This document shows, piece after piece, positions 45,461-54,678 of a stretch of DNA of 64,000 nucleotides (the stretch's first letter is position 1; each line of letters opens with the position of its first letter). Source of the DNA: Tardiphaga robiniae. Its GTDB lineage: Bacteria > Pseudomonadota > Alphaproteobacteria > Rhizobiales > Xanthobacteraceae. Location of the stretch: positions 1 to 64,000 of the forward strand of contig NZ_LVYV01000055.1 in the NCBI RefSeq assembly GCF_001618955.1, given 5' to 3'. The notes under the pieces are model-generated. The model worked only from the letters and a program-made list of their open reading frames with translations, made no database searches and had not been told where the DNA came from. Both the position numbers and the translations under genes were made by a program.

Positions 45461-46453
45461 TTACTTCGGCAGATATTCGTTGGTGTAGAAGGCCTTCGGA
45501 TTTTCCTTGGCCTTGGCTTCCAGACCGCCGTATTCGACCATCAGCTCTACCGATTCCTTCATGTTCTGATCGGTGACCTGGAACGGGCGCTTACCCTTGG
45601 TTTCCGGCGTGGTGTAGAGCGGGATGGTGAGTTCGAAGCCCTGGGTCAGGGTTTCGATCTTGCCGCCCTTCGGGTTGGCATCGAGGATCGCCTGCGCGGC
45701 AGCCTTCGGCTCCTTCGACGCAGCTTCGACGGCCTTGGTGGTGGCCGACATGAACCGCTTCACGAGATCCGGATTGGCCTTGGCATAGTCGGTATTGGTG
45801 ATGATACCCGACGACACGAGGTGAATGCCGTAATCGGCGAACTTGATCGGATACACATCCTTGCCGGTGGCATCCTTGATCTTCATGGACTGGTCCATGA
45901 CGTAGCCGAGCAACAGGTCAGCCTGGCCGTTGATGACGGCGTTGAGCTTGGTCTGGCCGTCGCCGGCGACGGTCTTGAAATCGGATTCCTTGAGGCCGGC
46001 CTTCTTAAGGAACAGCGGCCAGATCTGGGTCATGGAATCCGCCGGCGTGATTGCCACGGTCTTGCCCTTGATGTCGTCCGGCTTCTTGATGTTCTTGTCG
46101 GCGAAGCCCATCACCGACATGGCCGAGGTCTGCAGCAGCACGCCGGTGGCGATCACGGGGGCACCCTTCACGGCTGCGCGCATCATGGTGGGAACGTCGA
46201 CATAGCCGAAGTTCACGCTCTTGGCGGCGACAGCCTGCACGGTGGCAGCCGAACCGCGGCCTTCCTGAATGTCGAGATCGATGCCTTCGGCTTCATAGAT
46301 GCCCTTGGCCTTGCCGTAATAGAACGGCGAATGCTCACCATAGACATACCAGTTGAGCATCAGCGTCACCTTGTCGGCAGCAGCCGCCGGCGTGGCGAGT
46401 GCGAGCGTGGCAGTGATCGCGATAGTCGAAACAGCAGTAACCCATTTCAGCAT
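45461..46453 (-). CDS. ABC transporter substrate-binding protein (SsuA/THI5/NMT1-like)
   Basis: A 330-residue periplasmic protein. The signal peptide ends at ATPAAAA (about residue 25). The mature protein opens VTLMLNWYVYGEHSPFYYGKAKG, typical of the NMT1/THI5-like domain, with the later family stretch GSAATVQAVAAKSVNFGYVD. Relatives bind pyrimidine precursors, alkanesulfonates, taurine, nitrate or aromatic acids; ligand residues cannot be assigned by eye. Genetic linkage to sugar-acid-type enzymes suggests an acidic organic ligand. Confidence 0.92.
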   Translation of the reverse strand: MLKWVTAVSTIAITATLALATPAAAADKVTLMLNWYVYGEHSPFYYGKAKGIYEAEGIDLDIQEGRGSAATVQAVAAKSVNFGYVDVPTMMRAAVKGAPVIATGVLLQTSAMSVMGFADKNIKKPDDIKGKTVAITPADSMTQIWPLFLKKAGLKESDFKTVAGDGQTKLNAVINGQADLLLGYVMDQSMKIKDATGKDVYPIKFADYGIHLVSSGIITNTDYAKANPDLVKRFMSATTKAVEAASKEPKAAAQAILDANPKGGKIETLTQGFELTIPLYTTPETKGKRPFQVTDQNMKESVELMVEYGGLEAKAKENPKAFYTNEYLPK

Positions 46454-46528
46454 TTTTAGCCTCCCATTGAAGCAGGTGATCGCGGCCCGTTTCGCCGGAC
46501 CGCTTGTTTGGAAATTGCGCGTCCCCGA

Positions 46529-47338
46529 TCAGGACCCGATGAAGACATCCGCGCGCTGACTGACGTGCCAGGGAATCGCAAAACGTTCGATGCGATCGAC
46601 CAGCCAGAACAGAATGACGCCGAGCAGCGCGAGGATCACGAGAGCCGCAAACATCGTCGGCAGATCGAAGGTGCCGATCGAGCGCTGCAGCACATAACCG
46701 ATGCCGGAATTGGAGCCGACGAATTCACCGACCACCGCGCCGACGACGGCGAGCGTGACGGACACCTTGAGACCGGAGAAGATCGCCGGCAGCGCGTGCG
46801 GCAGGTTCACCGCGCAGAACACGCGCAGTCTGCTGCCCTTCATGGCGCGGGCGAGATCGACCATATCGGGATCGACCGACTTGAAGCCCTGCACTGCCGA
46901 CACGACAACTGGAAAGAAACCGAGCAGGAAGGCGGCGATGATCTTCGGCACGATGCCGAAGCCGAACCACACCACGAACAAGGGCGCGATGGCGACTTTG
47001 GGAATCGACTGCGAGAACACCAGCAACGGATAGACATAGCTTTCGACGGTCCTGGAGCCGGCGATCAGCATGGCAATGGGAATGCCGAACACGGCCGAGG
47101 CGAGAAAGCCGAGCAGCGTGGCGTAAGTCGTTGGCCACGACTGCGAGAGCAGCTCGGGCCAATCGGTGTAAAGCACCTTCACGACATCGCCGGGCGCAGG
47201 GATCTGATAGGCGGGAATGTTGAAGATGCGGATCGCCAGGTCCCAGCCGACAACGATCATCACCAGCAACAGGAACGGGCGCAGCCATGAGGCGTTCAGC
47301 AGCTTCGATACACTGCCGGGTGCTTTCTTCTCACTCAC
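46529..47338 (-). CDS. ABC transporter permease (SsuC/TauC-like)
   Basis: About 269 residues with six predicted membrane helices. The EAA-type coupling loop reads AVNLPHALPAIFSGLKVSVT. GTG at 47338 is chosen as start because GGGAGACGAG precedes it and the sequence then fits the family; 27 further codons are open upstream. It is the first gene of the operon that continues with binding protein, ATPase, enolase-superfamily, Gfo/Idh/MocA, DUF993 and isomerase genes. Confidence 0.92.
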   Translation of the reverse strand: MSEKKAPGSVSKLLNASWLRPFLLLVMIVVGWDLAIRIFNIPAYQIPAPGDVVKVLYTDWPELLSQSWPTTYATLLGFLASAVFGIPIAMLIAGSRTVESYVYPLLVFSQSIPKVAIAPLFVVWFGFGIVPKIIAAFLLGFFPVVVSAVQGFKSVDPDMVDLARAMKGSRLRVFCAVNLPHALPAIFSGLKVSVTLAVVGAVVGEFVGSNSGIGYVLQRSIGTFDLPTMFAALVILALLGVILFWLVDRIERFAIPWHVSQRADVFIGS

Positions 47339-47374
47339 GCGTCTCGTCTCCCAGATGCCGGCTTCGCGGTCGCA

Positions 47375-47435
47375 TTTAACTCGTTGGATAAATACAGCGC
47401 ATGGCTTCGCCATTGTCAATTGGGCGTTTAACTAG
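47375..47435. promoter_or_regulatory. Paired TTTAACTNG motifs upstream of the transporter operon
   Basis: TTTAACTCG (47375-47383) and TTTAACTAG (47427-47435) are direct copies 52 bases apart, about five helical turns, in the gap between the tetR gene and the permease start. Their position suits an operator pair for the neighbouring TetR protein. Neither is strongly palindromic, so this is tentative. Confidence 0.3.
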
Positions 47436-47454
47436 CCGAAATTATGCAATGATT

Positions 47455-48237
47455 TCAGGCGCTCTGATGGGCCGGCGTGTGGACAACCGTCGTTGGCGGC
47501 AGCTGGAATTCGGCCACGGATCGGCCGGTGAGCGCTGCCAGAACCAGCGCCACCATATGCGCCAGCCGCTCGTCCCTCGCCTCTTTCGCGAGGAGATCCC
47601 TGCCGAAAATCACGCTGAGCGTGGCGTTGTTGCCGATATAGAAAAAGCTCAGTGCAGCGATGGAAATATAGAGCTGCACCGGGTCCATCGCGACCTTGAA
47701 ATCGCCTGACGCGACGCCGCGCAACACCACTGTGCGGATCATCTCCACGAAGGGCGAATGCATCGACTTCACCTTTGTGGAGCGCTTGATGTGCTTCGCG
47801 CGCTCCAGATTCTCGGTGTTGAGCAGCGCGAGAAATTCCGGGTTGCGGATAAAATAGTTCCAGGTGAAGGCGATCAGGCTTTCGATGGCCTCGGGCGGAT
47901 CGAGATGTTCGAGATCGAGCGTGCGTTCTTCGGCGCGGATCTGCTCATAGGCACCTTCGAGTACCGCAAGATAGAGCGCATCCTTGTTGCCGACGTGATA
48001 GTAGAGCATGCGTTTGTTGGCGCCGGCCTGTGCGGCGATGCGATCGACGCGTGCGCCGGCGAGGCCCTTGCTCGCGAATTCCTTCTTGGCAGCCTCGAGA
48101 ATGCGCAGACGCATCCCTTCCGGGTCACGCTGCCACTTCAATGCTTTCTTCGGCGCTTTTTTAGTTGTTTTTGCCAAACCCGGATCCCGTCGCTCAGCGG
48201 AACTACGCAACAGCCGCACGTCTATCGCGTGTAGCAT
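47455..48237 (-). CDS. TetR-family regulator of the catabolic operon
   Basis: About 260 residues. A Lys-rich leader (KTTKKAPKKALKWQRD) precedes a standard TetR helix-turn-helix (EFASKGLAGARVDRIAAQAGANKRMLYYHVGNKDALY). The C-terminal half is like the AcrR/RutR-type ligand-binding domain. The start is uncertain: ATG at 48237 is used, but a TTG at 48177 preceded by GGGATCCGGG would give 240 residues. The frame stays open far upstream, which is not coding there. It lies upstream of the transporter operon on the same strand and divergent from the TauE/SafE-type gene, so it probably controls one or both. Confidence 0.88.
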   Translation of the reverse strand: MLHAIDVRLLRSSAERRDPGLAKTTKKAPKKALKWQRDPEGMRLRILEAAKKEFASKGLAGARVDRIAAQAGANKRMLYYHVGNKDALYLAVLEGAYEQIRAEERTLDLEHLDPPEAIESLIAFTWNYFIRNPEFLALLNTENLERAKHIKRSTKVKSMHSPFVEMIRTVVLRGVASGDFKVAMDPVQLYISIAALSFFYIGNNATLSVIFGRDLLAKEARDERLAHMVALVLAALTGRSVAEFQLPPTTVVHTPAHQSA

Positions 48238-48276
48238 GCGTTTGCCCGCTTGAGAACAAAGCATCTTCCGGGCCAT

Positions 48277-49110
48277 ATGCGCAAACGGGCATCGCCTTTT
48301 GCGGGTGCCGTCGCTATCACTGCCCTGCCCCAACCGGACCTGCTTGTGCCTGCCATCATCACAGACCCGTTCTTCTATGCCGTCGCCATTCCGGCGGTGA
48401 TTTTCCTTGGCCTCTCCAAAGGCGGCTTTTCCGGCGTCGGCATTGCCGCCACGCCGCTGCTGGCGCTGTATCTGCCACCGCTGGAAGCGGCCGCCTTGCT
48501 GCTGCCGGTGCTGATCACGCAGGACCTGATCTCGATCTATGTCTATCGCCGCGAATGGGACGCATCGAATCTGAAGATCATGCTGCCGGGCGCCGTCGCC
48601 GGCATGACGCTGGCGTGGCTGCTTGCCTCTTATATTTCCGACAATGCCGTGCGCATCACCGTCGGTTTGATTGGCCTCATCTTCGTGATCGATGTCTGGC
48701 GTAAGCGCGCCCGGATCGAACCAACGCGCATGGGTCCGGCCGGCGGCGTATTCTGGGGCGCCGTGTCGGGCTTCACATCCTTCATGACCCAGGCGGGCGG
48801 TCCACCGTTCCAGGTCTATGTGCTGCCGCAGCGGCTGCCGAAGCTGGTGCTGGTCGGCACCACGACGATCTTCTTCGCCGTAGTCAATGCGCTGAAGATC
48901 GTGCCCTACTTCGCGCTCGGCCAATTCCACGCCGGCAATTTCGCGACATCGCTGGCACTGCTGCCGATGGCCATCATCGCAAACTTCATGGGCATCTGGC
49001 TGGTGAAACATACGCCCACCAACCTGTTCTACAACATTGCCTATGCGCTGCTGCTGGTGATCTCACTGGTGCTGCTGTGGCAGGGCTGTTCAGTGTTGTG
49101 GCGGGGGTAA
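48277..49110 (+). CDS. TSUP (TauE/SafE) family membrane permease
   Basis: About 277 residues with seven to eight predicted membrane helices. The family's paired motifs are visible: LGLSKGGFSGVG in the first half and SGFTSFMTQAGGPPFQVYVLPQ in the second. TSUP proteins export sulfite or organosulfur acids, or move other small anions. Starts: ATG at 48277 (used), TTG at 48250, or GTG at 48346, which fits homologues that begin close to ITDPFFYAV. It is divergent from the TetR gene. Together with an Ssu/Tau-type importer it is the main hint of a sulfonate substrate. Confidence 0.9.
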   Translation: MRKRASPFAGAVAITALPQPDLLVPAIITDPFFYAVAIPAVIFLGLSKGGFSGVGIAATPLLALYLPPLEAAALLLPVLITQDLISIYVYRREWDASNLKIMLPGAVAGMTLAWLLASYISDNAVRITVGLIGLIFVIDVWRKRARIEPTRMGPAGGVFWGAVSGFTSFMTQAGGPPFQVYVLPQRLPKLVLVGTTTIFFAVVNALKIVPYFALGQFHAGNFATSLALLPMAIIANFMGIWLVKHTPTNLFYNIAYALLLVISLVLLWQGCSVLWRG

Positions 49111-49119
49111 ACTCTTTCG

Positions 49120-49163
49120 GTCGTCCCCGCCCCGCGCACGCCTTCGGCGTGCTAGGCGGCGAC
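49120..49163. repeat. Short palindromic element between convergent genes
   Basis: GTCGTCCCCGCC at one end is imperfectly inverted as GGCGGCGAC at the other, around a perfect hairpin GCACGCC-TTC-GGCGTGC. It lies between the convergent TSUP and VOC genes. There is no T-run, so it looks like a dispersed palindrome that may also aid termination. Confidence 0.5.
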
Positions 49164-49191
49164 TACACCGAGAGTGGTACCTCGCTCTTCT

Positions 49192-50034
49192 TCAATCCTT
49201 CCCCGTCCGTTCGATCAGCAGCGTCGGGATTCCACAGGTGCCGTCGCGCAGGCTGACGACGCGGGTGCCCGGCTTGCGGCCGTTACGCACCTCCGACACG
49301 TTGACATGCGCGGCGAGCAAACGCTCGCGCACGGCACCGACGTCGGCAACGCGCCAGGTCATGCCCCAGAGCTTGTCGCGATTCTTGTCGGCCTTGTCGT
49401 CGGGGCGGTGCACGACCTCGACGATCAGATCGCCGCAGCGGAAGAACATCAGATGGCCCCAATCCGGATTGGAGCGATCCAGTGCCATGTCGAGGCCCAG
49501 TCGCGCACCATAGAGTGCCGCGGCTCGTTCCGGGTCCTGCGTGGCGACCACGATATGGTCGAGGCCAAGGAACGGCACATCGCCCACCACGGGCGACATC
49601 GGGCGCTCGTCGGACAGTTCGAGAAAGAATTGCCGGACACCGCGTGTCGCATCGGTGGCCGCACGCGTGCGCTTCCAGGAGAGCGTGGCGCCGGTCTCGG
49701 TATCCCTGCTCTCCACCTCGGCGATGGGATCAGGCTTCAACGCCAGGCGATCGAGCCGGCGATGCATCTTCGCGATATCGCCAGTCCGGAAACAGATGCT
49801 GGCCAGCGTCGCCCCCTGTTCTGGCAGCACAGCCCTGATGCGATCGGCGGCCGGGCCGTGACCGACAGGCGCCATCAGCTCGACCGACATATTGGCCACC
49901 GTGAAGATCGCCATGGCCGCACCGTCGCTGGTACTGCGCCAGGCGGGCGCACGGGCAAACAGGGTCTGATAGGTGGCGATCCCTGCCTCCAGGTCCTCCA
50001 GCAAAATGACGACGTGATCCAGCCCGATGATCAT
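49192..50034 (-). CDS. Two-domain VOC (glyoxalase/dioxygenase fold) protein
   Basis: About 280 residues with two vicinal-oxygen-chelate modules. The first opens IGLDHVVILLEDLEAGIATYQ (about 2-140). The second opens GLDHIVVATQDPERAAALYG (about 148-270). Metal-ligand-type His residues occur at the two LDH positions, with a Glu in each module (SVELMAP; LIVEVVH). Members include glyoxalases, epimerases and extradiol dioxygenases; the reaction is unknown. The start follows GGGAGGGATGCG, and upstream codons are non-coding. It is a single gene, divergent from the PfkB kinase gene. Confidence 0.85.
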   Translation of the reverse strand: MIIGLDHVVILLEDLEAGIATYQTLFARAPAWRSTSDGAAMAIFTVANMSVELMAPVGHGPAADRIRAVLPEQGATLASICFRTGDIAKMHRRLDRLALKPDPIAEVESRDTETGATLSWKRTRAATDATRGVRQFFLELSDERPMSPVVGDVPFLGLDHIVVATQDPERAAALYGARLGLDMALDRSNPDWGHLMFFRCGDLIVEVVHRPDDKADKNRDKLWGMTWRVADVGAVRERLLAAHVNVSEVRNGRKPGTRVVSLRDGTCGIPTLLIERTGKD

Positions 50035-50238
50035 CGCATCCCTCCCGTCTTCGTGGCGTTGTTGTGATCGAACTATGCCAGTTTTCGAGCCGCAATGCTG
50101 AAAACCGAGTCCGCCCGGCTGCGGCATCCTGCGGCATCGCACAATTTCGGTGGTGACCTCGTCGCAACCGCTGTTAAGCTGACGGACGCGCCGTCTCCGG
50201 ACGGGTGCAGCCATCCCTCAGGCGAGACGGACGGATTC

Positions 50239-51126
50239 ATGAAGGCACTCTTTATCGGACAGACCTATATCGACGTCACGTTCATTACCGACCATATGCC
50301 GACCGGCGACGAGAAACATGTCGCCTCCGACTATGCCGTGTCGTTCGGCGGCAATGCGGTCACCGCCGCCTTCTGCTGCGCCAAGCTGGGCATCGTCCCG
50401 GATCTGATCGCCACCGTGGCCAATGACTGGCTCGGCCGCATGTTCATGGACATGTCGGCGAAATACGCCATCGAGATTCATCCGCGCAAAGTGGCGAGTT
50501 CATCGCTGTCCTTCATCATGCCGAAAGACGGCAAGCGCGCCATCGTCCGCTGCCGCGACGACGAGCACATCCATCCCTTCCCGCTGCTCAATCTCGGCGC
50601 CTGTCGCGCGCTGCATATCGACGGCCATCAGCCCGATGCCGCGATCCACTACGCGAAGCTCTGCCGCGAGGCCGGCATCCTCACCTCGCTCGACGGCGGC
50701 GGCTTGCGCACCAATACCCACGAGCTGCTTGAGTTCATCGACGTCGCCATCGTCGCCGAACGTCTGTGCGAGCAGATGGATCTGACGCCGGAGAAGATGC
50801 TCGACTATCTCAAGACCCGCGGCTGCCGCGTCGGCGGCGTCACGCTCGGCGAAAAAGGCCTGCTCTGGTATGATGAATCCGGCACGGTACATACGCTGCC
50901 CGCGCTGCCGATCCCACGTGAGAAGGTAATCGACACCAACGGCGCCGGTGACGTGTTCCACGGCGCTTACGTCTATTCGTATCTTGCCAATCCCGGCGAT
51001 AGCTGGACCGAGCATTTCAAATTCGCGCGGGCTGCATCGACGTTCAAGATTCAGCGGCTGGGCAACGAAGCGGGACTGCCGACATTGTCGGATATTGCGG
51101 CGGTGCGTGAGGAGTATCAGGCATAG
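50239..51126 (+). CDS. PfkB-family sugar kinase
   Basis: About 295 residues of the ribokinase superfamily. The N-terminal PfkB signature region is present (SFGGNAVTAAFCCAKLG). The C-terminal signature DTNGAGDVFHGAYVYSYL supplies the anion hole and the catalytic Asp (in GAGD). Substrate preference among fructose, 2-keto-3-deoxy-gluconate, fructoselysine-type or sulfo-sugars is not readable. A second PfkB gene starts three bases after its stop, so the two are in one operon. The chosen start is the Met of MKALFIGQTY. Confidence 0.88.
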   Translation: MKALFIGQTYIDVTFITDHMPTGDEKHVASDYAVSFGGNAVTAAFCCAKLGIVPDLIATVANDWLGRMFMDMSAKYAIEIHPRKVASSSLSFIMPKDGKRAIVRCRDDEHIHPFPLLNLGACRALHIDGHQPDAAIHYAKLCREAGILTSLDGGGLRTNTHELLEFIDVAIVAERLCEQMDLTPEKMLDYLKTRGCRVGGVTLGEKGLLWYDESGTVHTLPALPIPREKVIDTNGAGDVFHGAYVYSYLANPGDSWTEHFKFARAASTFKIQRLGNEAGLPTLSDIAAVREEYQA

Positions 51127-51128
51127 GT

Positions 51129-52049
51129 GTGAGCACCATGGGCCAGGTTGTCGTCGCCGGCAGCATCAATATGGACGTGGTCGCGACAGCAGACCGCCAT
51201 CCGGCGATCGGCGAAACCGTGGCAGGCCGCGAGGTGTTATATTTTCCCGGTGGCAAGGGCGCCAATCAGGCCGTTGCCGCGGCGAAGCTGGGTGCAGCGA
51301 CCATGCTGATCGGACGCACCGGCGCGGATGCCTTCGGACGTGACACCAGGGCATTTCTCTCCATGCAGGGCGTCGATCTCGCTCACGTGCGCGAGATCGC
51401 CGACGCAGGCACCGGGACGGCCGTCATCACCGTCGCGCAGGCCGACAACACTATCATTGTCATTCCCGGCGCCAATGCGCTGGTAAGCGCGACCGATGTC
51501 AGCGCGTCCGTAATCCGGCAGGGCGATGTTGCCGTCAGCCAGTTCGAGATTCCGCTGCCGGCCGTCACGGCTTTCTTTGCACGGGCTCGCGCGGCCGGGG
51601 CAATAACGATTCTCAATCCGGCACCGGCGATGCCGATCGACCGTGAGCTGATGGCTCTGGTCGACATTCTGATCGTCAACGAAAGCGAACTCAGCCTGCT
51701 CGCAGGTCTCGAACTGCACGACACCGATCCCGATGCACGATTTGTGGATGCCGCTTCGACACTACAGACTGATCACCGGCCGAACATCTGCGTCACGCTG
51801 GGAAGGCGTGGCGTGATCGCGCTCGTGGATGGAGAGGTTCATCTCGAAACCGCCCGCCTCGTGAAGGCGATTGACACCACCGGTGCCGGCGACTGCTTCG
51901 TCGGCGCTATAGCGGCGCGGCTTGCGGATGGACATTCACTGCAGAGCGCCATTGGCTATGCCAATGTTGCTGCGTCGCTTTGCGTGCAGCGGATGGGTGC
52001 CGGGCCATCGATGCCGACGGCGCAAGAAGTGTCCGACGCGATCGGCTAG
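51129..52049 (+). CDS. Ribokinase-like PfkB kinase
   Basis: A 306-residue PfkB kinase closer to ribokinase. It has VVAGSINMDVV at the start, FPGGKGANQAVAAAKLG (first signature) and IDTTGAGDCFVGAIAARLA (second signature with catalytic Asp). Ribokinases phosphorylate the 5-OH of ribose or a related sugar. The start used is GTG, two bases past the previous stop; ATG three codons on is possible. It is convergent with the dehydratase gene (two-base gap). Confidence 0.9.
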   Translation: MSTMGQVVVAGSINMDVVATADRHPAIGETVAGREVLYFPGGKGANQAVAAAKLGAATMLIGRTGADAFGRDTRAFLSMQGVDLAHVREIADAGTGTAVITVAQADNTIIVIPGANALVSATDVSASVIRQGDVAVSQFEIPLPAVTAFFARARAAGAITILNPAPAMPIDRELMALVDILIVNESELSLLAGLELHDTDPDARFVDAASTLQTDHRPNICVTLGRRGVIALVDGEVHLETARLVKAIDTTGAGDCFVGAIAARLADGHSLQSAIGYANVAASLCVQRMGAGPSMPTAQEVSDAIG

Positions 52050-52051
52050 CC

Positions 52052-53758
52052 TCAGCCCTTTCCCTTCTCCGTCATGAAATCGAAGTCGCAGCCGTCATCG
52101 GCCTGCAGGATCGTGGTGTGGAACAGATGCGCATAGCCGCGCTTGGCCCAATCGGGCGTGGTCGCCGGTGGCAACGCGGCCTGGCGCTTGGCAAACTCCG
52201 CCTCGTCGATCAGCAGATCGATCGACCGCTTCGCGACATCGAGCCGGATCATGTCGCCATTCTTCACAAGCGCCAGCGGACCACCCACCGCACTCTCCGG
52301 CGTGATGTGCAGCACGATGGTGCCGAAGGCTGTGCCGCTCATGCGCGCGTCGGAAATGCGGACCATGTCCTTCACGCCGGCACGCGCCAGCTTCATCGGG
52401 ATTGGCAGATAGCCCGCCTCCGGCATGCCCGGTGCGCCCTTGGGACCGGCATTGCGCAGCACCAGCACGTCATCCGCAGTCACATCGAGATCGGGATCGT
52501 CGACGCGGTTGGTCATGTCCTCGACGGATTCGAACACCACGGCACGGCCGGTGTGCTGCATCAGCTTCGGCGACGCGGCGGAATGTTTGATGACAGCGCT
52601 GCGCGGCGCCAGATTACCGTGCAGGATCGCCAGCCCGCCTTCGCGCTTGATCGGATTGTCCTTCGAGCGGATCACGTCCTGGCCCGGCACGTCCTCGGCC
52701 TTGGCGACGATCTCGCGTAGCGTCTCGCCGGTGACAGATTTAGCGTCGAGATCGATGAGATCGCCGAGCTGAGCCATCAGCTTGGGCACGCCGCCGGCAT
52801 GATGGAAGTGCTCCATATAGTGATCGCCCGATGGCTTCAGATCGACCAGCACCGGTACATCGCGGCCGAGCTCGTCGAAAGCGGCGAGATCGATCCGGTT
52901 CGGCGTGCGGTTGGCCATAGCCGTGAGATGGATCAGTCCGTTGGTGGAGCCGCCGATCGCCTGCAGCACGACCTGCGCATTGCGGAACGAGCCCGGCGTG
53001 AGGAATTCGCTCGGCTTCGGCCCCTTGTTCTTGGCGAGCGTCGCGGCAACCTTGCCGCTGGCTTCGGCCGAACGAAAGCGCTCCGCATGCGGCGCGGGAA
53101 TCGTCGCGCTCATCGGCAGCGACAGGCCCATGGCCTCGGTGATGCAGGCCATGGTGGAGGCCGTGCCCATCACCATGCAGGTGCCAACCGACGGCGCGAG
53201 GCGCGCGTTCACGTCATCGATCTCCTGCTGGTCGATCTCACCGGCGCGGAACTTGCCCCACATGCGCCGACAATCAGTGCAGGCGCCGAGCACCTCGCCC
53301 TTGTGATGGCCGACCACCATCGGGCCGACCGGGATCACCACGGTGGGCAGGTCGACCGACAGTGCCGCCATGATCTGCGCCGGCAGCGTCTTGTCGCAGC
53401 CGCCAATCGCCACCACTGCATCCATCGGCTGCGCCTTGATCATCTCCTCGGTATCCATCGCCATCAGATTGCGCAGATACATCGAGGTCGGATGCGCGAA
53501 GCTTTCGCCGATCGAGATGGTCGGAAACACCATCGGCAGCGCGCCGGCCAGCATCACGCCGCGTTTCACCGCCTCGATGATCTGAGGTGAATTGCCGTGG
53601 CAGGGATTGTAATCGCTATGGGTGTTGGTGATCCCGACGATGGGCCGGTCCAGCGCATCATCGGAATAACCCATGGCCTTGATGAAGGCCTTGCGCAAGA
53701 ACAGCGAGAACCCGGCATCGCCGTAACTGGTCAGCCCCTTGCGCAATCCGTCGGCCAT
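52052..53758 (-). CDS. IlvD/Edd-family sugar-acid dehydratase
   Basis: About 568 residues. Three Cys sit at the iron-sulfur cluster positions of the family: Cys53 (NPCHGN), Cys121 (GGCDKT, next to the Mg-binding carbamylated Lys candidate Lys123) and Cys194 (GTCMVMG). The insert GACTDCRRMWGKFRAGEI and the overall match are closer to aldonate dehydratases (arabonate, xylonate or related) than to branched-chain dihydroxyacid dehydratase. It would convert an aldonate to a 2-keto-3-deoxy acid. The start follows GGGAACGCGAC. It lies 88 bases after the uronate-dehydrogenase-like gene on the same strand, probably in one operon. Confidence 0.88.
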   Translation of the reverse strand: MADGLRKGLTSYGDAGFSLFLRKAFIKAMGYSDDALDRPIVGITNTHSDYNPCHGNSPQIIEAVKRGVMLAGALPMVFPTISIGESFAHPTSMYLRNLMAMDTEEMIKAQPMDAVVAIGGCDKTLPAQIMAALSVDLPTVVIPVGPMVVGHHKGEVLGACTDCRRMWGKFRAGEIDQQEIDDVNARLAPSVGTCMVMGTASTMACITEAMGLSLPMSATIPAPHAERFRSAEASGKVAATLAKNKGPKPSEFLTPGSFRNAQVVLQAIGGSTNGLIHLTAMANRTPNRIDLAAFDELGRDVPVLVDLKPSGDHYMEHFHHAGGVPKLMAQLGDLIDLDAKSVTGETLREIVAKAEDVPGQDVIRSKDNPIKREGGLAILHGNLAPRSAVIKHSAASPKLMQHTGRAVVFESVEDMTNRVDDPDLDVTADDVLVLRNAGPKGAPGMPEAGYLPIPMKLARAGVKDMVRISDARMSGTAFGTIVLHITPESAVGGPLALVKNGDMIRLDVAKRSIDLLIDEAEFAKRQAALPPATTPDWAKRGYAHLFHTTILQADDGCDFDFMTEKGKG

Positions 53759-53846
53759 GTCGCGTTCCCATTCCAAGCTTGTTTTGAATGCTTCTTATGA
53801 AGCCGCCAAAATTCTTGTCAATGTGCGGGACGGACTGGCTGGGCCC

Positions 53847-54662
53847 CTATTTCGGCTCCCACACCTTGCTGAAATCACCGGCGAATTCGGCACTGCAAAA
53901 TGCGCCGCCCTGATAGAAATCGCCGACCGGATCGGGTTTCATCCTGGCCTGTTCCGCCATTGCGTGTTCGCGATGATCCTCGGCTTTGCCGACCGGGCGA
54001 TAGCCGAACTCATAGGCGCGGGAGTTATCCCACCAGGCGCGCTCGTTATAGGAGGCGCCATACAGCACCTCGAAATGGATGGCGGGATGTTCGAGCCCGA
54101 TCTGGCAGAGCTGCACCAGATCCTCCGGCTTGAGCCAAATCGACAGCCGACGTTGATCAAGCGGCCTGTCGCCGAAATTGCCGATCCGCAGACACGTTAC
54201 TGACAGCCCGTATTTGTCGGCATAGAGCGAGCCCACCGCCTCGCCGAACACCTTGCTGACGCCGTAGCGGCTGTCCGGCCGCGCCGTGACATCGGGCGGG
54301 ATCTTGCTGTGACGTGGATAGAAGCCGACCGCGTGGTTCGACGACGCGAAGATGATGCGCTTGACGCCCTTCTTGCGTGCAGCCTCGAACAGATTGTAAC
54401 CGCCAATGATATTGGCCTGCAGGATGGTGTCCCATGGCCCCTCCACCGAGAAACCGCCGAAATGCAGGATGCCATCGACGCCCTCGCAGATCGCCTCGAC
54501 GGCGGCGAGATCGGCAAGATCAGCCTGCTTGAAGTTTTCGTTTGGCTTGAGATTCGGCGGCGGCGTGAGATCGCTCAGCACGAGGTCCGGATAGATCGGC
54601 GGCAGCAATTCCCGCAAGCGCGTGCCGATTCCGCCAGATGCGCCTGTCATCAAGATCTTCAT
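53847..54662 (-). CDS. NAD-dependent sugar dehydrogenase, uronate-dehydrogenase-like
   Basis: About 271 residues of the extended SDR family, with TGASGGIG (6-13) and the catalytic Ser107 (FASSNH), Tyr133 and Lys137 (RYGVSK). The segments SNHAVGFYPRHSK, YGVSKVFGE and WWDNS closely match what I recall of bacterial uronate dehydrogenase (Udh), which oxidises D-galacturonate or D-glucuronate to the aldaro-lactone. A related C6-modified sugar is not excluded. The start follows GAGGGACGGA. It is divergent from the SMP-30 lactonase gene across a GntR-like operator. Confidence 0.85.
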   Translation of the reverse strand: MKILMTGASGGIGTRLRELLPPIYPDLVLSDLTPPPNLKPNENFKQADLADLAAVEAICEGVDGILHFGGFSVEGPWDTILQANIIGGYNLFEAARKKGVKRIIFASSNHAVGFYPRHSKIPPDVTARPDSRYGVSKVFGEAVGSLYADKYGLSVTCLRIGNFGDRPLDQRRLSIWLKPEDLVQLCQIGLEHPAIHFEVLYGASYNERAWWDNSRAYEFGYRPVGKAEDHREHAMAEQARMKPDPVGDFYQGGAFCSAEFAGDFSKVWEPK

Positions 54663-54678
54663 TCCGTCCCTCGCAATG

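Noticed and set aside
48238-49011. Long upstream extension of the TetR gene
   Set aside because: It would overlap the divergent TSUP gene completely and its translation is antisense-type; the TetR domain begins only near 48140.
52052-53758. Branched-chain dihydroxyacid dehydratase ilvD
   Set aside because: Neighbours are sugar-acid genes and the insert with DCRRMWGKF fits aldonate dehydratases better; no ilv genes nearby.
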